A DNA stretch of 64,000 nucleotides from contig ONHQ01000003.1 of NCBI GenBank assembly GCA_900317685.1, forward strand, positions 40,307 to 104,306, in the 5' to 3' direction. Numbering within the stretch: position 1 is the stretch's first letter; each line of letters begins with the position of its first letter. Below, piece by piece: positions 38,542-47,285 of this stretch. This DNA comes from an uncultured Prevotella sp. (GTDB taxonomy: Bacteria > Bacteroidota > Bacteroidia > Bacteroidales > Bacteroidaceae). The notes under the pieces are model-generated. The model was given only the letters and a program-made list of their open reading frames with translations, made no database searches and was not told where the DNA came from. The position numbers and the translations under genes were made by a program.

Positions 38542-40404
38542 TTAGCTCAGCTCCAGTCCCAAAGTGACTCTTAGTTTCTCAAACGCGGGATTTTCCTTTC
38601 TCAGGTTGTCGAAGACCTCGCGCTTGGTGAAGACTTTCTTGGCGGTGGCCGTGTCGGCGAGGCGTAGGGTCAGTTGGATGTTGTCGTTGTGGAGCGTCAC
38701 CTGCATCGTACGGCAGATCTTACGCTTGATCTCGTTGAGCTGGCTGAGGAAGATCTCGTTGTCGATGACCGCCTCAATGTTGGGATACTCCGTGATGTGC
38801 GGAGTGATGTTTTTCAGTCTGGATGCCAGTCCTACAAACTTCTGTGGCATGCGGTTGCACATCTGCACCCACTGCAAGGCGAGTTCCTCTTCCGTGAAAC
38901 GCTTTGTGGCTTCCTCGTCGCTTGTCTTTTCCGGTGCTTCGAGAGGGGAAGCCTCCTCCTTTTTCTTTTCCGGATGTAGCATCGACTGAAAGGTCATGCC
39001 GATGCTGCTCAGCTTCAGATGAGGTCCTTTGACCATTGTGGGTTGCTGTGTGGCTGTGGCAGCGGGCTGTCCGGAGCCTGCTGTTACGGCTGTGGCAACG
39101 GTCTGCCCGGTATTTGCCGCGGCAACAGCAGCTGGTTGACTGGTTGACGTAGGGGCGTCAGCGGCCGCGCCGACAGGTGTTGCCGGCTTACGGTTGGTCC
39201 TCACCGACCCGGTTACCTGCGGGACCGTATTGGCCGGTGATTTCGTGATATGCTTAAACAGGGTTTTCAACATCTTGGGGCTACGCCCCGCACCGGCACT
39301 GTCGTCGTCGGGCTGGGTGATCTGCGCCACACGTATCAGCGTCAACTCCACGAGCAGCCGTTTGTTGCTGCTTTGACGGTAGTTGATGTCGCACTCGTTC
39401 AAAATGCGCAGCGCACGATAGAGGAAGGGCGTCGGGCATTTGGCAGCCTGCTCCTGGAAGCGCTTGCGCTGCTCGTCACTGGTCTCCAACAGCGGCAGCG
39501 TCTGAGCATCCTTGGCCATCATCACGTTGCGGATGTGGGTGGCAAGACCCTGCACGACACCAGAACCGTCGAAGCCCTTGGAGATGATTTGGTTGAGCAA
39601 GAGCATGATGTCGCTGACCTTGTTCTCAAGTGCAAGGTCGACCATGCGGAAATAATAGTCGTTGTCGAGGACGTTGAGATCTTCGATGACGCCTTTGTAG
39701 GTGATGTTGCCCTGACAGAAGCTCGTCACCTGGTCAAAGATAGACAGTGCGTCGCGCATACCGCCGTCGGCTTTCTCGGCGATGACGCCCAGCGCCTGCT
39801 CTTCATAGGAGATGCCCTCTTTCTCTGCCACCATCTTCAGATGGTTGACAATGCGTGGCACGGTCATGCGCTCAAAGTCGTAGATCTGACAGCGCGAGAG
39901 AATCGTGGGCAAAATCTTATGTTTCTCGGTTGTGGCCAGGATAAACACCACGTGTGCGGGCGGTTCCTCCAGCGTCTTGAGGAAGGCGTTGAAGGCCGCT
40001 TGTGAGAGCATGTGCACCTCGTCGATGATGAACACCTTATATTTACCGTTCTGAGGCGGGATGAGTGTCTGCTCCATGAGCGTCTTGATGCTGTCCACAG
40101 AGTTGTTGGAGGCTGCGTCGAGCTCGAAGATATTCATCGAGCGTCCCTCGTTAAACGCCTTGCAACTCTCGCATTGGTTGCAGGCCTCACCGTCCTCGGC
40201 TGGATTCTCGCAGTTGATCGCCTTGGCAAAGATGCGTGCGCATGTCGTCTTTCCTACGCCGCGCGGTCCGCAAAAGAGGTAGGCGTGAGCGAGCTTGCCG
40301 CTTTTGACCGCGTTCTTCAGTGTAGTCGTCAACGCTTCCTGGCCCACGACAGAACTGAATGTCATTGGGCGGTATTTGCGCGCGGAGACGATATAGTTAC
40401 TCAT
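38542..40404 (-). CDS. dnaX: DNA polymerase III subunit gamma/tau
   Basis: 620 residues. The AAA+ clamp-loader ATPase has Walker A GPRGVGKTT (about 45-53), a zinc finger with four Cys (about 69-88) and Walker B DEVHMLS (about 124-130). A Thr/Ala/Gln/Pro-rich linker spans about 395-470, and the C-terminal domain at 510-620 would contact the polymerase. It loads the beta clamp and couples the replicases. A run GAAAAGAAAAAGGAGG at codons 484-489 has some likeness to a dnaX slippage site, but not a good heptamer. Confidence 0.96.
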   Translation of the reverse strand: MSNYIVSARKYRPMTFSSVVGQEALTTTLKNAVKSGKLAHAYLFCGPRGVGKTTCARIFAKAINCENPAEDGEACNQCESCKAFNEGRSMNIFELDAASNNSVDSIKTLMEQTLIPPQNGKYKVFIIDEVHMLSQAAFNAFLKTLEEPPAHVVFILATTEKHKILPTILSRCQIYDFERMTVPRIVNHLKMVAEKEGISYEEQALGVIAEKADGGMRDALSIFDQVTSFCQGNITYKGVIEDLNVLDNDYYFRMVDLALENKVSDIMLLLNQIISKGFDGSGVVQGLATHIRNVMMAKDAQTLPLLETSDEQRKRFQEQAAKCPTPFLYRALRILNECDINYRQSSNKRLLVELTLIRVAQITQPDDDSAGAGRSPKMLKTLFKHITKSPANTVPQVTGSVRTNRKPATPVGAAADAPTSTSQPAAVAAANTGQTVATAVTAGSGQPAATATQQPTMVKGPHLKLSSIGMTFQSMLHPEKKKEEASPLEAPEKTSDEEATKRFTEEELALQWVQMCNRMPQKFVGLASRLKNITPHITEYPNIEAVIDNEIFLSQLNEIKRKICRTMQVTLHNDNIQLTLRLADTATAKKVFTKREVFDNLRKENPAFEKLRVTLGLELS

Positions 40405-40449
40405 ATATAAATAATGTGTTGTTGGTTATTGTGTATCGATTAAGATAAT

Positions 40450-40458
40450 GCAAAGATA
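40450..40458 (-). promoter_or_regulatory. -7 promoter box for dnaX
   Basis: TATCTTTGC on the reverse strand, 45 nt before the ATG at 40404. Confidence 0.6.
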
Positions 40459-40522
40459 CATTTATTTACGTGAAAGGCAAAACAAAACTCCGGTTTTATT
40501 TTGTATTTATCTGCGTTTGCAG

Positions 40523-40531
40523 TACCTTTGC
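40523..40531 (+). promoter_or_regulatory. -7 promoter box for the ftsB-like gene
   Basis: TACCTTTGC, 28 nt upstream of the ATG at 40560; divergent from the dnaX promoter. Confidence 0.65.
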
Positions 40532-40559
40532 AATTAATTTCTATTGAAAACGTTGGTGA

Positions 40560-40925
40560 ATGAATACCAAGCTGAACATGATACTCCGTCTGATGGCGCA
40601 CTACAAATACTTGATCACGATCGTGGTCGGTGTCGCCATGGTAGGCTTTCTCGATGAGAACAGCCTGCTCAGACATGTGCAGTACCGTTTGAAGATCAGC
40701 GATCTCAACGACCAGATAGAAATGTATAACGAGAGAAACGAGACTGCCACCCATGAGCTTCGTGAGTTGCGACTGCATCCGAAGGCTATCGAGAAGATTG
40801 CCCGTGAGCGCTACTTCATGAAAGCCGACGACGAGGACATCTTCATCCTCAGCACGGATGTGCAGCGAATAGACAGCGACAAGATACAACAAGACAATGA
40901 ACAACTCTATCAAACCAATCAGTAA
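40560..40925 (+). CDS. Septum formation initiator (FtsB/DivIC family)
   Basis: 121 residues. A short cytoplasmic N-terminus, one membrane helix (YLITIVVGVAMVGFL, about 18-33), a periplasmic coiled coil (LKISDLNDQIEMYNERNE, then THELRELR) and the conserved HPKAIEKIARERYFMKADDED, which is the FtsB/DivIC end motif (xx-E-x-x-AR-x-x-Y-x-M). It should bridge FtsL and FtsQ at the division site. Its 3' end overlaps the next membrane-protein gene by 29 nt. Confidence 0.9.
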   Translation: MNTKLNMILRLMAHYKYLITIVVGVAMVGFLDENSLLRHVQYRLKISDLNDQIEMYNERNETATHELRELRLHPKAIEKIARERYFMKADDEDIFILSTDVQRIDSDKIQQDNEQLYQTNQ

Positions 40926-41325
40926 AGCGCTCAGCATCCTGTTCATGGCTGGCGGCGCGTTGATGGTGATTAGTGCCGGATGCTTCGTGTTCTTCTGGCA
41001 TCGTGCGCTCATGTGCTGGATCTTTCTGTTGGGAGCCGTGCTTTTCACGCTGGTGCAAGCCCAACAGAGTTATCAGGGCGACGATTTGGCATTGAAGCGT
41101 TTGAAGCGTATTCAGAGCATGGCCGGTCTCTGCTTTATCATTGGCGGCATGCTCATGGCTGATACCGCCTATGGCTTTTTCCGCCCCCTGTTTCACAACT
41201 ACATCGACTATGTGACGTACCTCTATAACAAATGGGTGGTCTTTTTGTTGATTGGAGCTGTCATCGAAGTGTACACTGTGCACCGAATCGATTATTTGCT
41301 CTCCAAAAAAAATATAAAAGGTTAG
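40897..41325 (+). CDS. Four-helix membrane protein, conserved hypothetical
   Basis: 142 residues with four predicted membrane helices (about 13-30, 36-51, 72-90 and 113-129). A short loop, QQSYQGDDLALKRLKRIQ, joins helices two and three. I recognise no catalytic motif; such proteins are annotated in Bacteroidota as uncharacterised membrane proteins next to the ftsB-like gene. The 29-nt overlap with that gene implies coupled translation and perhaps a shared envelope role. Function unknown. Confidence 0.8.
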   Translation: MNNSIKPISKALSILFMAGGALMVISAGCFVFFWHRALMCWIFLLGAVLFTLVQAQQSYQGDDLALKRLKRIQSMAGLCFIIGGMLMADTAYGFFRPLFHNYIDYVTYLYNKWVVFLLIGAVIEVYTVHRIDYLLSKKNIKG

Positions 41326-41375
41326 CGCTTTCACTAAATAGCATTAATTTTCTTTTGTGCATCATAAATACATAT

Positions 41376-41383
41376 TATCTTTG
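41376..41383 (+). promoter_or_regulatory. -7 promoter box for the DUF4369-like lipoprotein
   Basis: TATCTTTG, 21 nt upstream of the ATG at 41405. It excludes the longer frame from 41357. Confidence 0.6.
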
Positions 41384-41404
41384 TGTTGCTTGAACGAAAC
41401 GTCT

Positions 41405-42226
41405 ATGAATAAAGTTTTATACTTCATGCTTGGCTTGTTGGCCTTTACATCTTGCGCCAATACATATAGTATCACTGGAACAACGAACGTCTCTACGCTC
41501 GATGGTCAGAAGCTATATCTCAAGGTGCTGAAAGATACGGCATTGAAGAATCTTGACTCGTGTGATGTCGTACACGGTCAGTTCCATTTTGCGGGGTCGG
41601 TAGATTCTGTCAGAGTGGGTACCATCCTGCTTGATGAGAACAATGGACTGCCGGTAGTGCTGGAGAGTGGAGATATCCAAGTGAAAATTGATAACACCCA
41701 GGAAAGCGTCACCGGCACACCGCTCAACGACAAGCTCACGAAGTTCAGACAGAAGTTCACGCAGCTGATGAACCAGAGCGCTGAGCTCGTGCATGTGCAT
41801 GACCAGGCTATCATGAACGGCAAGAACATGAACAGGGTCAACGCTAAGCTGGCAGCGGAAAACGACCGCATCAACCAGCGCATGGATAAGTTGGTCACCA
41901 AATTTGTGGAAGACAATTTCGACAACGTGTTGGGGCCGTATATCTTCATTAATACTTGCATGAACCGCTACAACGCGCCTATGCTCGACGCGTGGATTGA
42001 GGATATCATGAGTAAGGCCACGGAGAAGTTTAAAAATGATCCGATGGTGAAGGAATACTACGAGGCAGCCCAGCAAAACCAAAACATCATGAACGGTATG
42101 CAAAGCGAGCCCGCACAACCGCAAGCCGCTCCGGAAGATGGGCCTACGCCCAATGAGATGGCTCAGCCCGGCACGAACCAACAACAGGAACAAGGCTCGG
42201 AAGAGGCTCCCGTCGAAGGTGAGTGA
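41405..42226 (+). CDS. DUF4369-like lipoprotein
   Basis: 273 residues from the ATG at 41405. The signal ends LAFTSCANTY with Cys17 as lipidation site. The N-terminal beta domain (YSITGTTNVSTLDGQKLYLK, then KNLDSCDVVHGQFHFAG) is the DUF4369 pattern often found in front of thioredoxin domains in Bacteroidota. Here the thioredoxin part is absent. A helical middle section (about 110-215) and a Gln/Pro/Glu-rich tail (about 225-273) take its place. Outer-membrane or periplasmic; function unknown. Confidence 0.82.
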   Translation: MNKVLYFMLGLLAFTSCANTYSITGTTNVSTLDGQKLYLKVLKDTALKNLDSCDVVHGQFHFAGSVDSVRVGTILLDENNGLPVVLESGDIQVKIDNTQESVTGTPLNDKLTKFRQKFTQLMNQSAELVHVHDQAIMNGKNMNRVNAKLAAENDRINQRMDKLVTKFVEDNFDNVLGPYIFINTCMNRYNAPMLDAWIEDIMSKATEKFKNDPMVKEYYEAAQQNQNIMNGMQSEPAQPQAAPEDGPTPNEMAQPGTNQQQEQGSEEAPVEGE

Positions 42227-42290
42227 TCATGAAAGGATGAGGAGGAAGGTGATCGATACGATATGAATGATGGTCGATACTATATAAATA

Positions 42291-43643
42291 ATGAGAACAA
42301 AGATACAAGGCGGAACCATCGTCAATGAGGGACGCTCTTTCCGGGGCTCCCTCATCATCAACGATGACCGTATCGAAGAAATCATAGAGAATGAGCAGAC
42401 ACCCCGTGGAGACTACGACAAATGTGTAGACGCCACGGGGTGCTACGTTTTGCCTGGCATCATCGACGAGCATGTCCACTTCCGTGAGCCGGGACTGACA
42501 CAGAAGGCCGACATAGAGAGCGAGTCACGCGCTGCCGCTTTTGGCGGAGTGACCACCTTCTTTGATATGCCCAACTGTCAGCCTCAAACGACAACACTGG
42601 ATGCGCTTGCCGACAAGTTCGAAAGAGGTGCGCGGACAAGCCATGTCAACTACAGCTTTTTCTTTGGTGCCACCAACAACAACGTGGAACTCTTCCGGCA
42701 TCTCGACCCTACACGCATTCCCGGCATCAAACTCTTCATGGGCGCCTCTACGGGCAACATGCTTGTGGACCAGATGGATGCGCTGCATCAGATCTATCAG
42801 GCTTGTGCCGACTTAGACCTGCCGCTGATGACCCATTGCGAGGATTCCGGTGTCATTGCCAAGAACATGCAGCGTTTCAAACTCGTATGTGGCGACGACC
42901 CTGATGTCCGTTTCCATTTCATCATCCGCGACGAGGAAGCCTGCTATCGCAGTACCGCGTTGGCTGTGCAGTTGGCGTTGCAGCATCACACGCGGTTGCA
43001 TGTGGCCCATCTCACCACAGCCCGTGAGTTGCAACTCTTTGAGCCTTGCGAGGACAACTACCTGCCTCAGATCACTGCTGAGGCCGTCATCGCCCATCTT
43101 TGGTTCACAGCTGCCGACACGCTAAAGCTTGGGGCTCGCATCAAATGCAATCCCTCTGTCAAGATGCCGGCCGACCGCGAGGAGTTGCGCAAGGCGCTGA
43201 CTGATGGCCGAATCTCCACGATCGCCACCGACCACGCTCCTCATGAGTGGAGCAAGAAGCAAGGAGGCTGTGTCCGTGCCGCCTCCGGCATGCCGATGTT
43301 GCAGTTCTCCTTGCCCGCCATGTTGCAGTTGGTCGATGAAGGTGTGCTGAGCATCGAGAAGCTTGTGACGCTGATGTGCCATCATCCCGCCATGCTTTTC
43401 TCGGTCTGCGACCGTGGTTTCCTGCGTAAAGGCTATAAGGCCGACATTGCCATCGTGAAGCCCGAGAGTCCGTGGACAGTCACCTCAGACATCATCCAGA
43501 GCAAGTGCGGCTGGTCGCCGATGGAGGGGCAGACCTTTGACTGGCAAGTCAGGCAGACCTTCTGCAATGGCCATCTTGTTTACGACCAAGGACAGTTTGA
43601 CGAGAACAGTCGTGGCGAGGCTGTAAGATTCAGACAGAAATAA
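42291..43643 (+). CDS. pyrC: Dihydroorotase
   Basis: 450 residues of the amidohydrolase superfamily. The metal motif DEHVHFREPGLTQKADIESE (about 64-83) carries the two His. Later metal ligands lie in THCEDSG and in HVAHLTT, and the catalytic Asp is in TIATDHAPHEWSKK. This is the type I dihydroorotase layout (about 430-450 residues), closing carbamoyl-aspartate to dihydroorotate in pyrimidine synthesis. No other pyr gene is adjacent. The next gene starts 21 nt downstream. Confidence 0.93.
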   Translation: MRTKIQGGTIVNEGRSFRGSLIINDDRIEEIIENEQTPRGDYDKCVDATGCYVLPGIIDEHVHFREPGLTQKADIESESRAAAFGGVTTFFDMPNCQPQTTTLDALADKFERGARTSHVNYSFFFGATNNNVELFRHLDPTRIPGIKLFMGASTGNMLVDQMDALHQIYQACADLDLPLMTHCEDSGVIAKNMQRFKLVCGDDPDVRFHFIIRDEEACYRSTALAVQLALQHHTRLHVAHLTTARELQLFEPCEDNYLPQITAEAVIAHLWFTAADTLKLGARIKCNPSVKMPADREELRKALTDGRISTIATDHAPHEWSKKQGGCVRAASGMPMLQFSLPAMLQLVDEGVLSIEKLVTLMCHHPAMLFSVCDRGFLRKGYKADIAIVKPESPWTVTSDIIQSKCGWSPMEGQTFDWQVRQTFCNGHLVYDQGQFDENSRGEAVRFRQK

Positions 43644-43664
43644 TCATAGAAGGGAGGTTTGACG

Positions 43665-44477
43665 ATGGTTCTTCATTACGATATTGACGAGGTGCGACCC
43701 TATATCAACTGGCTCTATTTCGACCATGCCTGGAGCATGAGTGGGAAGAGTGAAGCCGACAAGGCCAGCCTCTATGCCGACGCCAATGAACTGCTCGACG
43801 CATGGCAGGGCAAGCATCAGACGCATGCCGTCTTTGAGTTGTTCGATGCCAACAGCGACGGCGACGACCTGCTGTTGGGCGGCATGCGTTTGCCGATGTT
43901 GCGTCAGCAGCGCCCTTCCGCTCCCGGTCAGCCCAATCTCTGTCTGGCCGACTTCGTGCGTCCGCTTTCCCAGGGCAAGGCCGACAAGGTCGGCGTGTTT
44001 GCCACGACGGTCGACGAGGCGATGAACCACAGCCGTGACGAGGATGTCTATCGGCGTATGCTGGCCCAAGTGCTCTCGGACCGCTTGGCAGAGGGAACGG
44101 CCGAGCTGATGCATCTGCAGGTGAGGAAGACCTACTGGGGCTATGCGCCGGATGAGAACCTCAGCATGAAAGACATCCACGCCGAGCGTTACCAGGGCAT
44201 ACGTCCTGCCGTGGGCTATCCCTCAATGCCCGATACCAGCGTGAACTTTATCATCGATTCCCTCTTAGACATGAAGCGTATCGGCATACGCCTGACGGCC
44301 AGTGGCATGATGCATCCCCATGCCTCTGTCTCCGGACTGATGTTTGCGCATCCCAAGGCCCACTATTTCGACTTGGGAAAGATTGGTGAAGACCAGTTGC
44401 GGGACTATGCCCGGCGTCGTGGAGTTCCCGTCGAACTGATGCAACGTTTTCTCAGTGTGAGTCTGATGAAGCGTTGA
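43665..44477 (+). CDS. Stand-alone MetH reactivation-domain protein
   Basis: 270 residues from the ATG at 43665 with a good AGGGAGG 8 nt upstream; an in-frame TTG at 43659 is less likely. The C-terminal half carries the signature of the AdoMet-binding reactivation domain of cobalamin-dependent methionine synthase: GIRPAVGYPSMPD, IRLTASGMMHPHASVSGL and FAHPKAHYFDLGKI. That domain remethylates oxidised cobalamin with S-adenosylmethionine. Here it is a separate protein, so MetH elsewhere in the genome would be expected to lack its own C-terminal domain. It lies between dihydroorotase and a metallophosphoesterase, without other methionine genes. Confidence 0.88.
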   Translation: MVLHYDIDEVRPYINWLYFDHAWSMSGKSEADKASLYADANELLDAWQGKHQTHAVFELFDANSDGDDLLLGGMRLPMLRQQRPSAPGQPNLCLADFVRPLSQGKADKVGVFATTVDEAMNHSRDEDVYRRMLAQVLSDRLAEGTAELMHLQVRKTYWGYAPDENLSMKDIHAERYQGIRPAVGYPSMPDTSVNFIIDSLLDMKRIGIRLTASGMMHPHASVSGLMFAHPKAHYFDLGKIGEDQLRDYARRRGVPVELMQRFLSVSLMKR

Positions 44478-44500
44478 ACAAGACATAAGTCAGATCATAT

Positions 44501-45664
44501 ATGATATCACGAATCTTCATTCCTATCCTGCTTGCCATCGTGCTGCCCGATCTGTATTTTGATCAGCACTATTGGCGGAGCCGCTATCATGGCCGATGGT
44601 GGTTGAGGCTGCTGTGGTGGCTGCCGGGAATGGTGATGTTTATCTATACGATAGGTCTGGTCTCTATTCGCGATTTCGTTCCTGCCGACCTTACGTGGGT
44701 CAACGTCTATATGTTCCTCGTGGGTCTGATCGTATGTCCCAAAGCTATCTTCGCGTTTTGTTCCGGATTAGGCCTGCTATGGAGCCGGTGGCGTCACAGC
44801 CGAGTCAATCTTGGCAATGTCGTGGCGGTGGTGCTCATCCTTATTAACTGGTACATCCTCATCTATGGATCCACGTTAGGAACCAAAGGACTGACCGTAC
44901 AGCGCAACGACCTCTATTTTGCCAATCTTCCCGAGCGTTTCGACGGCTACCGCATCGTGTTCTTCTCTGATGCCCATGTGGGCAGTTTCACTGGTGCACG
45001 CCGTGCGCTGTTGCAACGAGACATTGACAGCATCAATGCCCAACGTGCCGACCTCATCGCCTTTGGCGGTGACCTGCAAAACATCCGTCCGCAGGAGATC
45101 GTTCCCGTCATGCCGCTGCTCAGGCAGCTGCGGGCTCGTGATGGCGTCGTCTCTGTGCTGGGCAATCACGACTATAGTGAGTACACCCACGACCGCCCCG
45201 ATGTGGAGGCTGCCAACCGCCGCCTCGTCATCAGCCTGCAACGGCGCATGGGATGGAAGGTGCTGCTCAACAGTCATGTTGCGCTCCATCGTGGCGGCGA
45301 TTCCATCGTGGTGGCCGGTGAGCAGAATTTCCTCAAGCCCGACAGCTGTGATTTCTCCCGCACGATGAATGGAGTGGGAGAGAAGGCCTTTGTCGTCATG
45401 CTCCAGCATGACCCGCGGGCTTGGGACGACCATATCGTACCCAGCCATCGTGTGGCACTGACGCTTAGCGGGCACACCCATGGCGGACAGATCGCACTCT
45501 TTGGCATCAGCCCGGTCAGACTGGTCTATGCCGAGGACGACGGACTCTATCAGCGCGACGGCAGCATGATGTGCGTCTCGGCAGGCATCGGCGGTCTTGT
45601 CTTTTTCCGCTTTGGCGTACCTCCCGAGATCAATGTCATCACATTACATCGAATAAAACATTAA
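44501..45664 (+). CDS. Membrane metallophosphoesterase (YkuE-like)
   Basis: 387 residues. Four membrane helices occupy the first 130 residues. The calcineurin-like phosphoesterase follows with IVFFSDAHVGSF (metal Asp/His), AFGGDLQ, LGNHDYSEYTHD and LSGHTHGGQIAL, the full set of dinuclear metal motifs. Related proteins hydrolyse UDP-diacylglucosamine or nucleotides at the membrane surface; the substrate here is open. It is co-directional with the MetH-domain gene (23 nt) and plsC (25 nt). Confidence 0.9.
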   Translation: MISRIFIPILLAIVLPDLYFDQHYWRSRYHGRWWLRLLWWLPGMVMFIYTIGLVSIRDFVPADLTWVNVYMFLVGLIVCPKAIFAFCSGLGLLWSRWRHSRVNLGNVVAVVLILINWYILIYGSTLGTKGLTVQRNDLYFANLPERFDGYRIVFFSDAHVGSFTGARRALLQRDIDSINAQRADLIAFGGDLQNIRPQEIVPVMPLLRQLRARDGVVSVLGNHDYSEYTHDRPDVEAANRRLVISLQRRMGWKVLLNSHVALHRGGDSIVVAGEQNFLKPDSCDFSRTMNGVGEKAFVVMLQHDPRAWDDHIVPSHRVALTLSGHTHGGQIALFGISPVRLVYAEDDGLYQRDGSMMCVSAGIGGLVFFRFGVPPEINVITLHRIKH

Positions 45665-45689
45665 CCCATAGAAAGAAGATCTTACAGCG

Positions 45690-46448
45690 ATGAAAAAATT
45701 CTTATACTGTCTCTATGAACTTTGCGTCATCCCCTTGTTTTTGATAGACACCGTTGTTACGGCACTGTTGACCATCGTCGGTTGTCGAGTGGGTAATGGT
45801 CACTTCTGGGGCTATTATCCCGGTAAATGGTGGAGCCAGTTTACGATACGTCTGCTTCTGCTGCCAGTCAAGGTGGAAGGTAGGGAGCATCTCAAACCGG
45901 GGCAGTCCTATGTCTTCGTAGCCAATCACCAGGGAGCCTTCGACATCTTTCTCATCTATGGTTTCCTCAACCGCAACTTCAAATGGATGATGAAGCGTGG
46001 CATCGGCAAGATACCATTCGTTGGGCCTGCCTGTAAGTATTCCCATCAGATCTTTGTCGACAAGAGTGGCCCCTCGCATATCCGGGCATCCTATGATCAG
46101 GCGCGTGAAGTTCTGAAGGAAGGCATGTCGCTGATGGTCTTTCCCGAAGGTGCCCGCACGTTCACCGGTCACATGGGTCTCTTCCGCCGTGGCGCCTTCA
46201 TGCTGGCCGACGAACTTCAGTTGCCGGTTTGTCCGCTGACAATCAATGGTTCGTTTAATGTCATGCCGCGCACACGCGACTGGCGTTGGGTGCGCTGGCA
46301 TCCCTTGAAGCTGACCATCCACGAGCCTATCATGCCCATTGGCAAGGGCCGCGAGAACATCGACAACCTCAAGGACAAGAGCTACGAGGCAGTGATGAGC
46401 GGGCTGGTGCCAGAATATCAGGGCTACGTACGCAACGACGACCAGTAG
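45690..46448 (+). CDS. plsC: 1-acyl-sn-glycerol-3-phosphate acyltransferase
   Basis: 252 residues. An N-terminal membrane helix is followed by the acyltransferase motifs NHQGAFDIF (block I, HX4D at about 76-81), GIGKIPFVG (block II), FPEGARTF (block III at about 153-160) and a block IV-like VCPLTING. It adds the second acyl chain to lysophosphatidic acid at the inner membrane. It belongs to the series metallophosphoesterase-plsC; the mannosyltransferase gene after it has its own promoter. Confidence 0.93.
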   Translation: MKKFLYCLYELCVIPLFLIDTVVTALLTIVGCRVGNGHFWGYYPGKWWSQFTIRLLLLPVKVEGREHLKPGQSYVFVANHQGAFDIFLIYGFLNRNFKWMMKRGIGKIPFVGPACKYSHQIFVDKSGPSHIRASYDQAREVLKEGMSLMVFPEGARTFTGHMGLFRRGAFMLADELQLPVCPLTINGSFNVMPRTRDWRWVRWHPLKLTIHEPIMPIGKGRENIDNLKDKSYEAVMSGLVPEYQGYVRNDDQ

Positions 46449-46472
46449 TGCCGGATATATTTCGCCAATTTG

Positions 46473-46504
46473 TTGGCACTTTGCGTTTAATTTTATAATT
46501 TTGC
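46473..46504 (+). promoter_or_regulatory. Full Bacteroides-type promoter for the polyprenol mannosyltransferase
   Basis: TTGG at 46473-46476, a 19-nt spacer and TAATTTTGC at 46496-46504, 23 nt before the ATG. Confidence 0.7.
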
Positions 46505-46527
46505 AGTAACGGAAAATACATATCATC

Positions 46528-47277
46528 ATGCATGAAAGTGACTCTATCGTAATCATTCCCACCTACAACGAGAAAGAGAATATCGAAAACATCATACGTG
46601 CCGTCTTCTCCTTGGAGAAGTGCTTTCACATCCTTGTCATTGACGACGGCAGTCCTGATGGCACAGCAGCCATTGTCCATCGGTTGATCGACAACGAGTT
46701 TGGCGACCGGCTGTTCATCATCGAGCGGTCGGGCAAGCTTGGTTTGGGAACGGCCTACATCACCGGTTTTAAATGGGCTTTGCAGCGGAGCTATGAATAC
46801 ATCTTTGAGATGGACGCCGACTTCAGTCACAATCCCAATGACCTGCCCCGTCTCTATGCCGCCTGCCACGACGAGGGCGGTGACGTAGCCGTGGGTTCGC
46901 GCTATGTCACCGGCGTCAACGTCGTCAACTGGCCGATGGGTCGTGTGCTGATGAGCTACTTTGCTTCGCGCTATGTCAACTTCATCACCGGTATTCCCAT
47001 CCGCGACACCACCGCCGGCTTTGTGTGCTATCGTCGTCGCGTGCTGGAGACGATCAACCTCGACGACATCCGCTTCAAGGGCTATGCCTTCCAGATAGAG
47101 ATGAAATACACCGCCTATAAGATAGGATTCAAGATCAAGGAGGTCTCTGTCGTCTTTGTCAACCGTCGTGAGGGCACCAGCAAGATGAGTGGCGGCATCT
47201 TCAGTGAGGCACTCTTCGGTGTGATGCGTCTGCGTCTTGACGGTTGGTTCAAGAAATACCCCAAGATCAAAGGGTAG
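46528..47277 (+). CDS. Polyprenol monophosphomannose synthase (GT2)
   Basis: 249 residues. A GT2 glycosyltransferase with IPTYNEKENIENII at the N-terminus, DDGSPDGTA, and the DxD-type EMDADFSHNP (about 92-101) followed by VGSRYVTGVNVVNWPMGR, which marks the dolichol-phosphate mannose synthase subfamily. It transfers mannose from GDP-mannose to a polyprenyl phosphate for protein or glycan mannosylation outside the membrane. It has no C-terminal membrane helices, so it is a soluble or peripheral type. mfd starts 8 nt after the stop. Confidence 0.92.
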   Translation: MHESDSIVIIPTYNEKENIENIIRAVFSLEKCFHILVIDDGSPDGTAAIVHRLIDNEFGDRLFIIERSGKLGLGTAYITGFKWALQRSYEYIFEMDADFSHNPNDLPRLYAACHDEGGDVAVGSRYVTGVNVVNWPMGRVLMSYFASRYVNFITGIPIRDTTAGFVCYRRRVLETINLDDIRFKGYAFQIEMKYTAYKIGFKIKEVSVVFVNRREGTSKMSGGIFSEALFGVMRLRLDGWFKKYPKIKG

Positions 47278-47285
47278 GCCAAGAC

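Noticed and set aside
38940-38970. Possible programmed frameshift in dnaX at the run of A before GGAGG
   Set aside because: The run reads AAG-AAA-AAG in frame, not the A-AAA-AAG heptamer, and there is no convincing downstream hairpin; full-length tau is expected.
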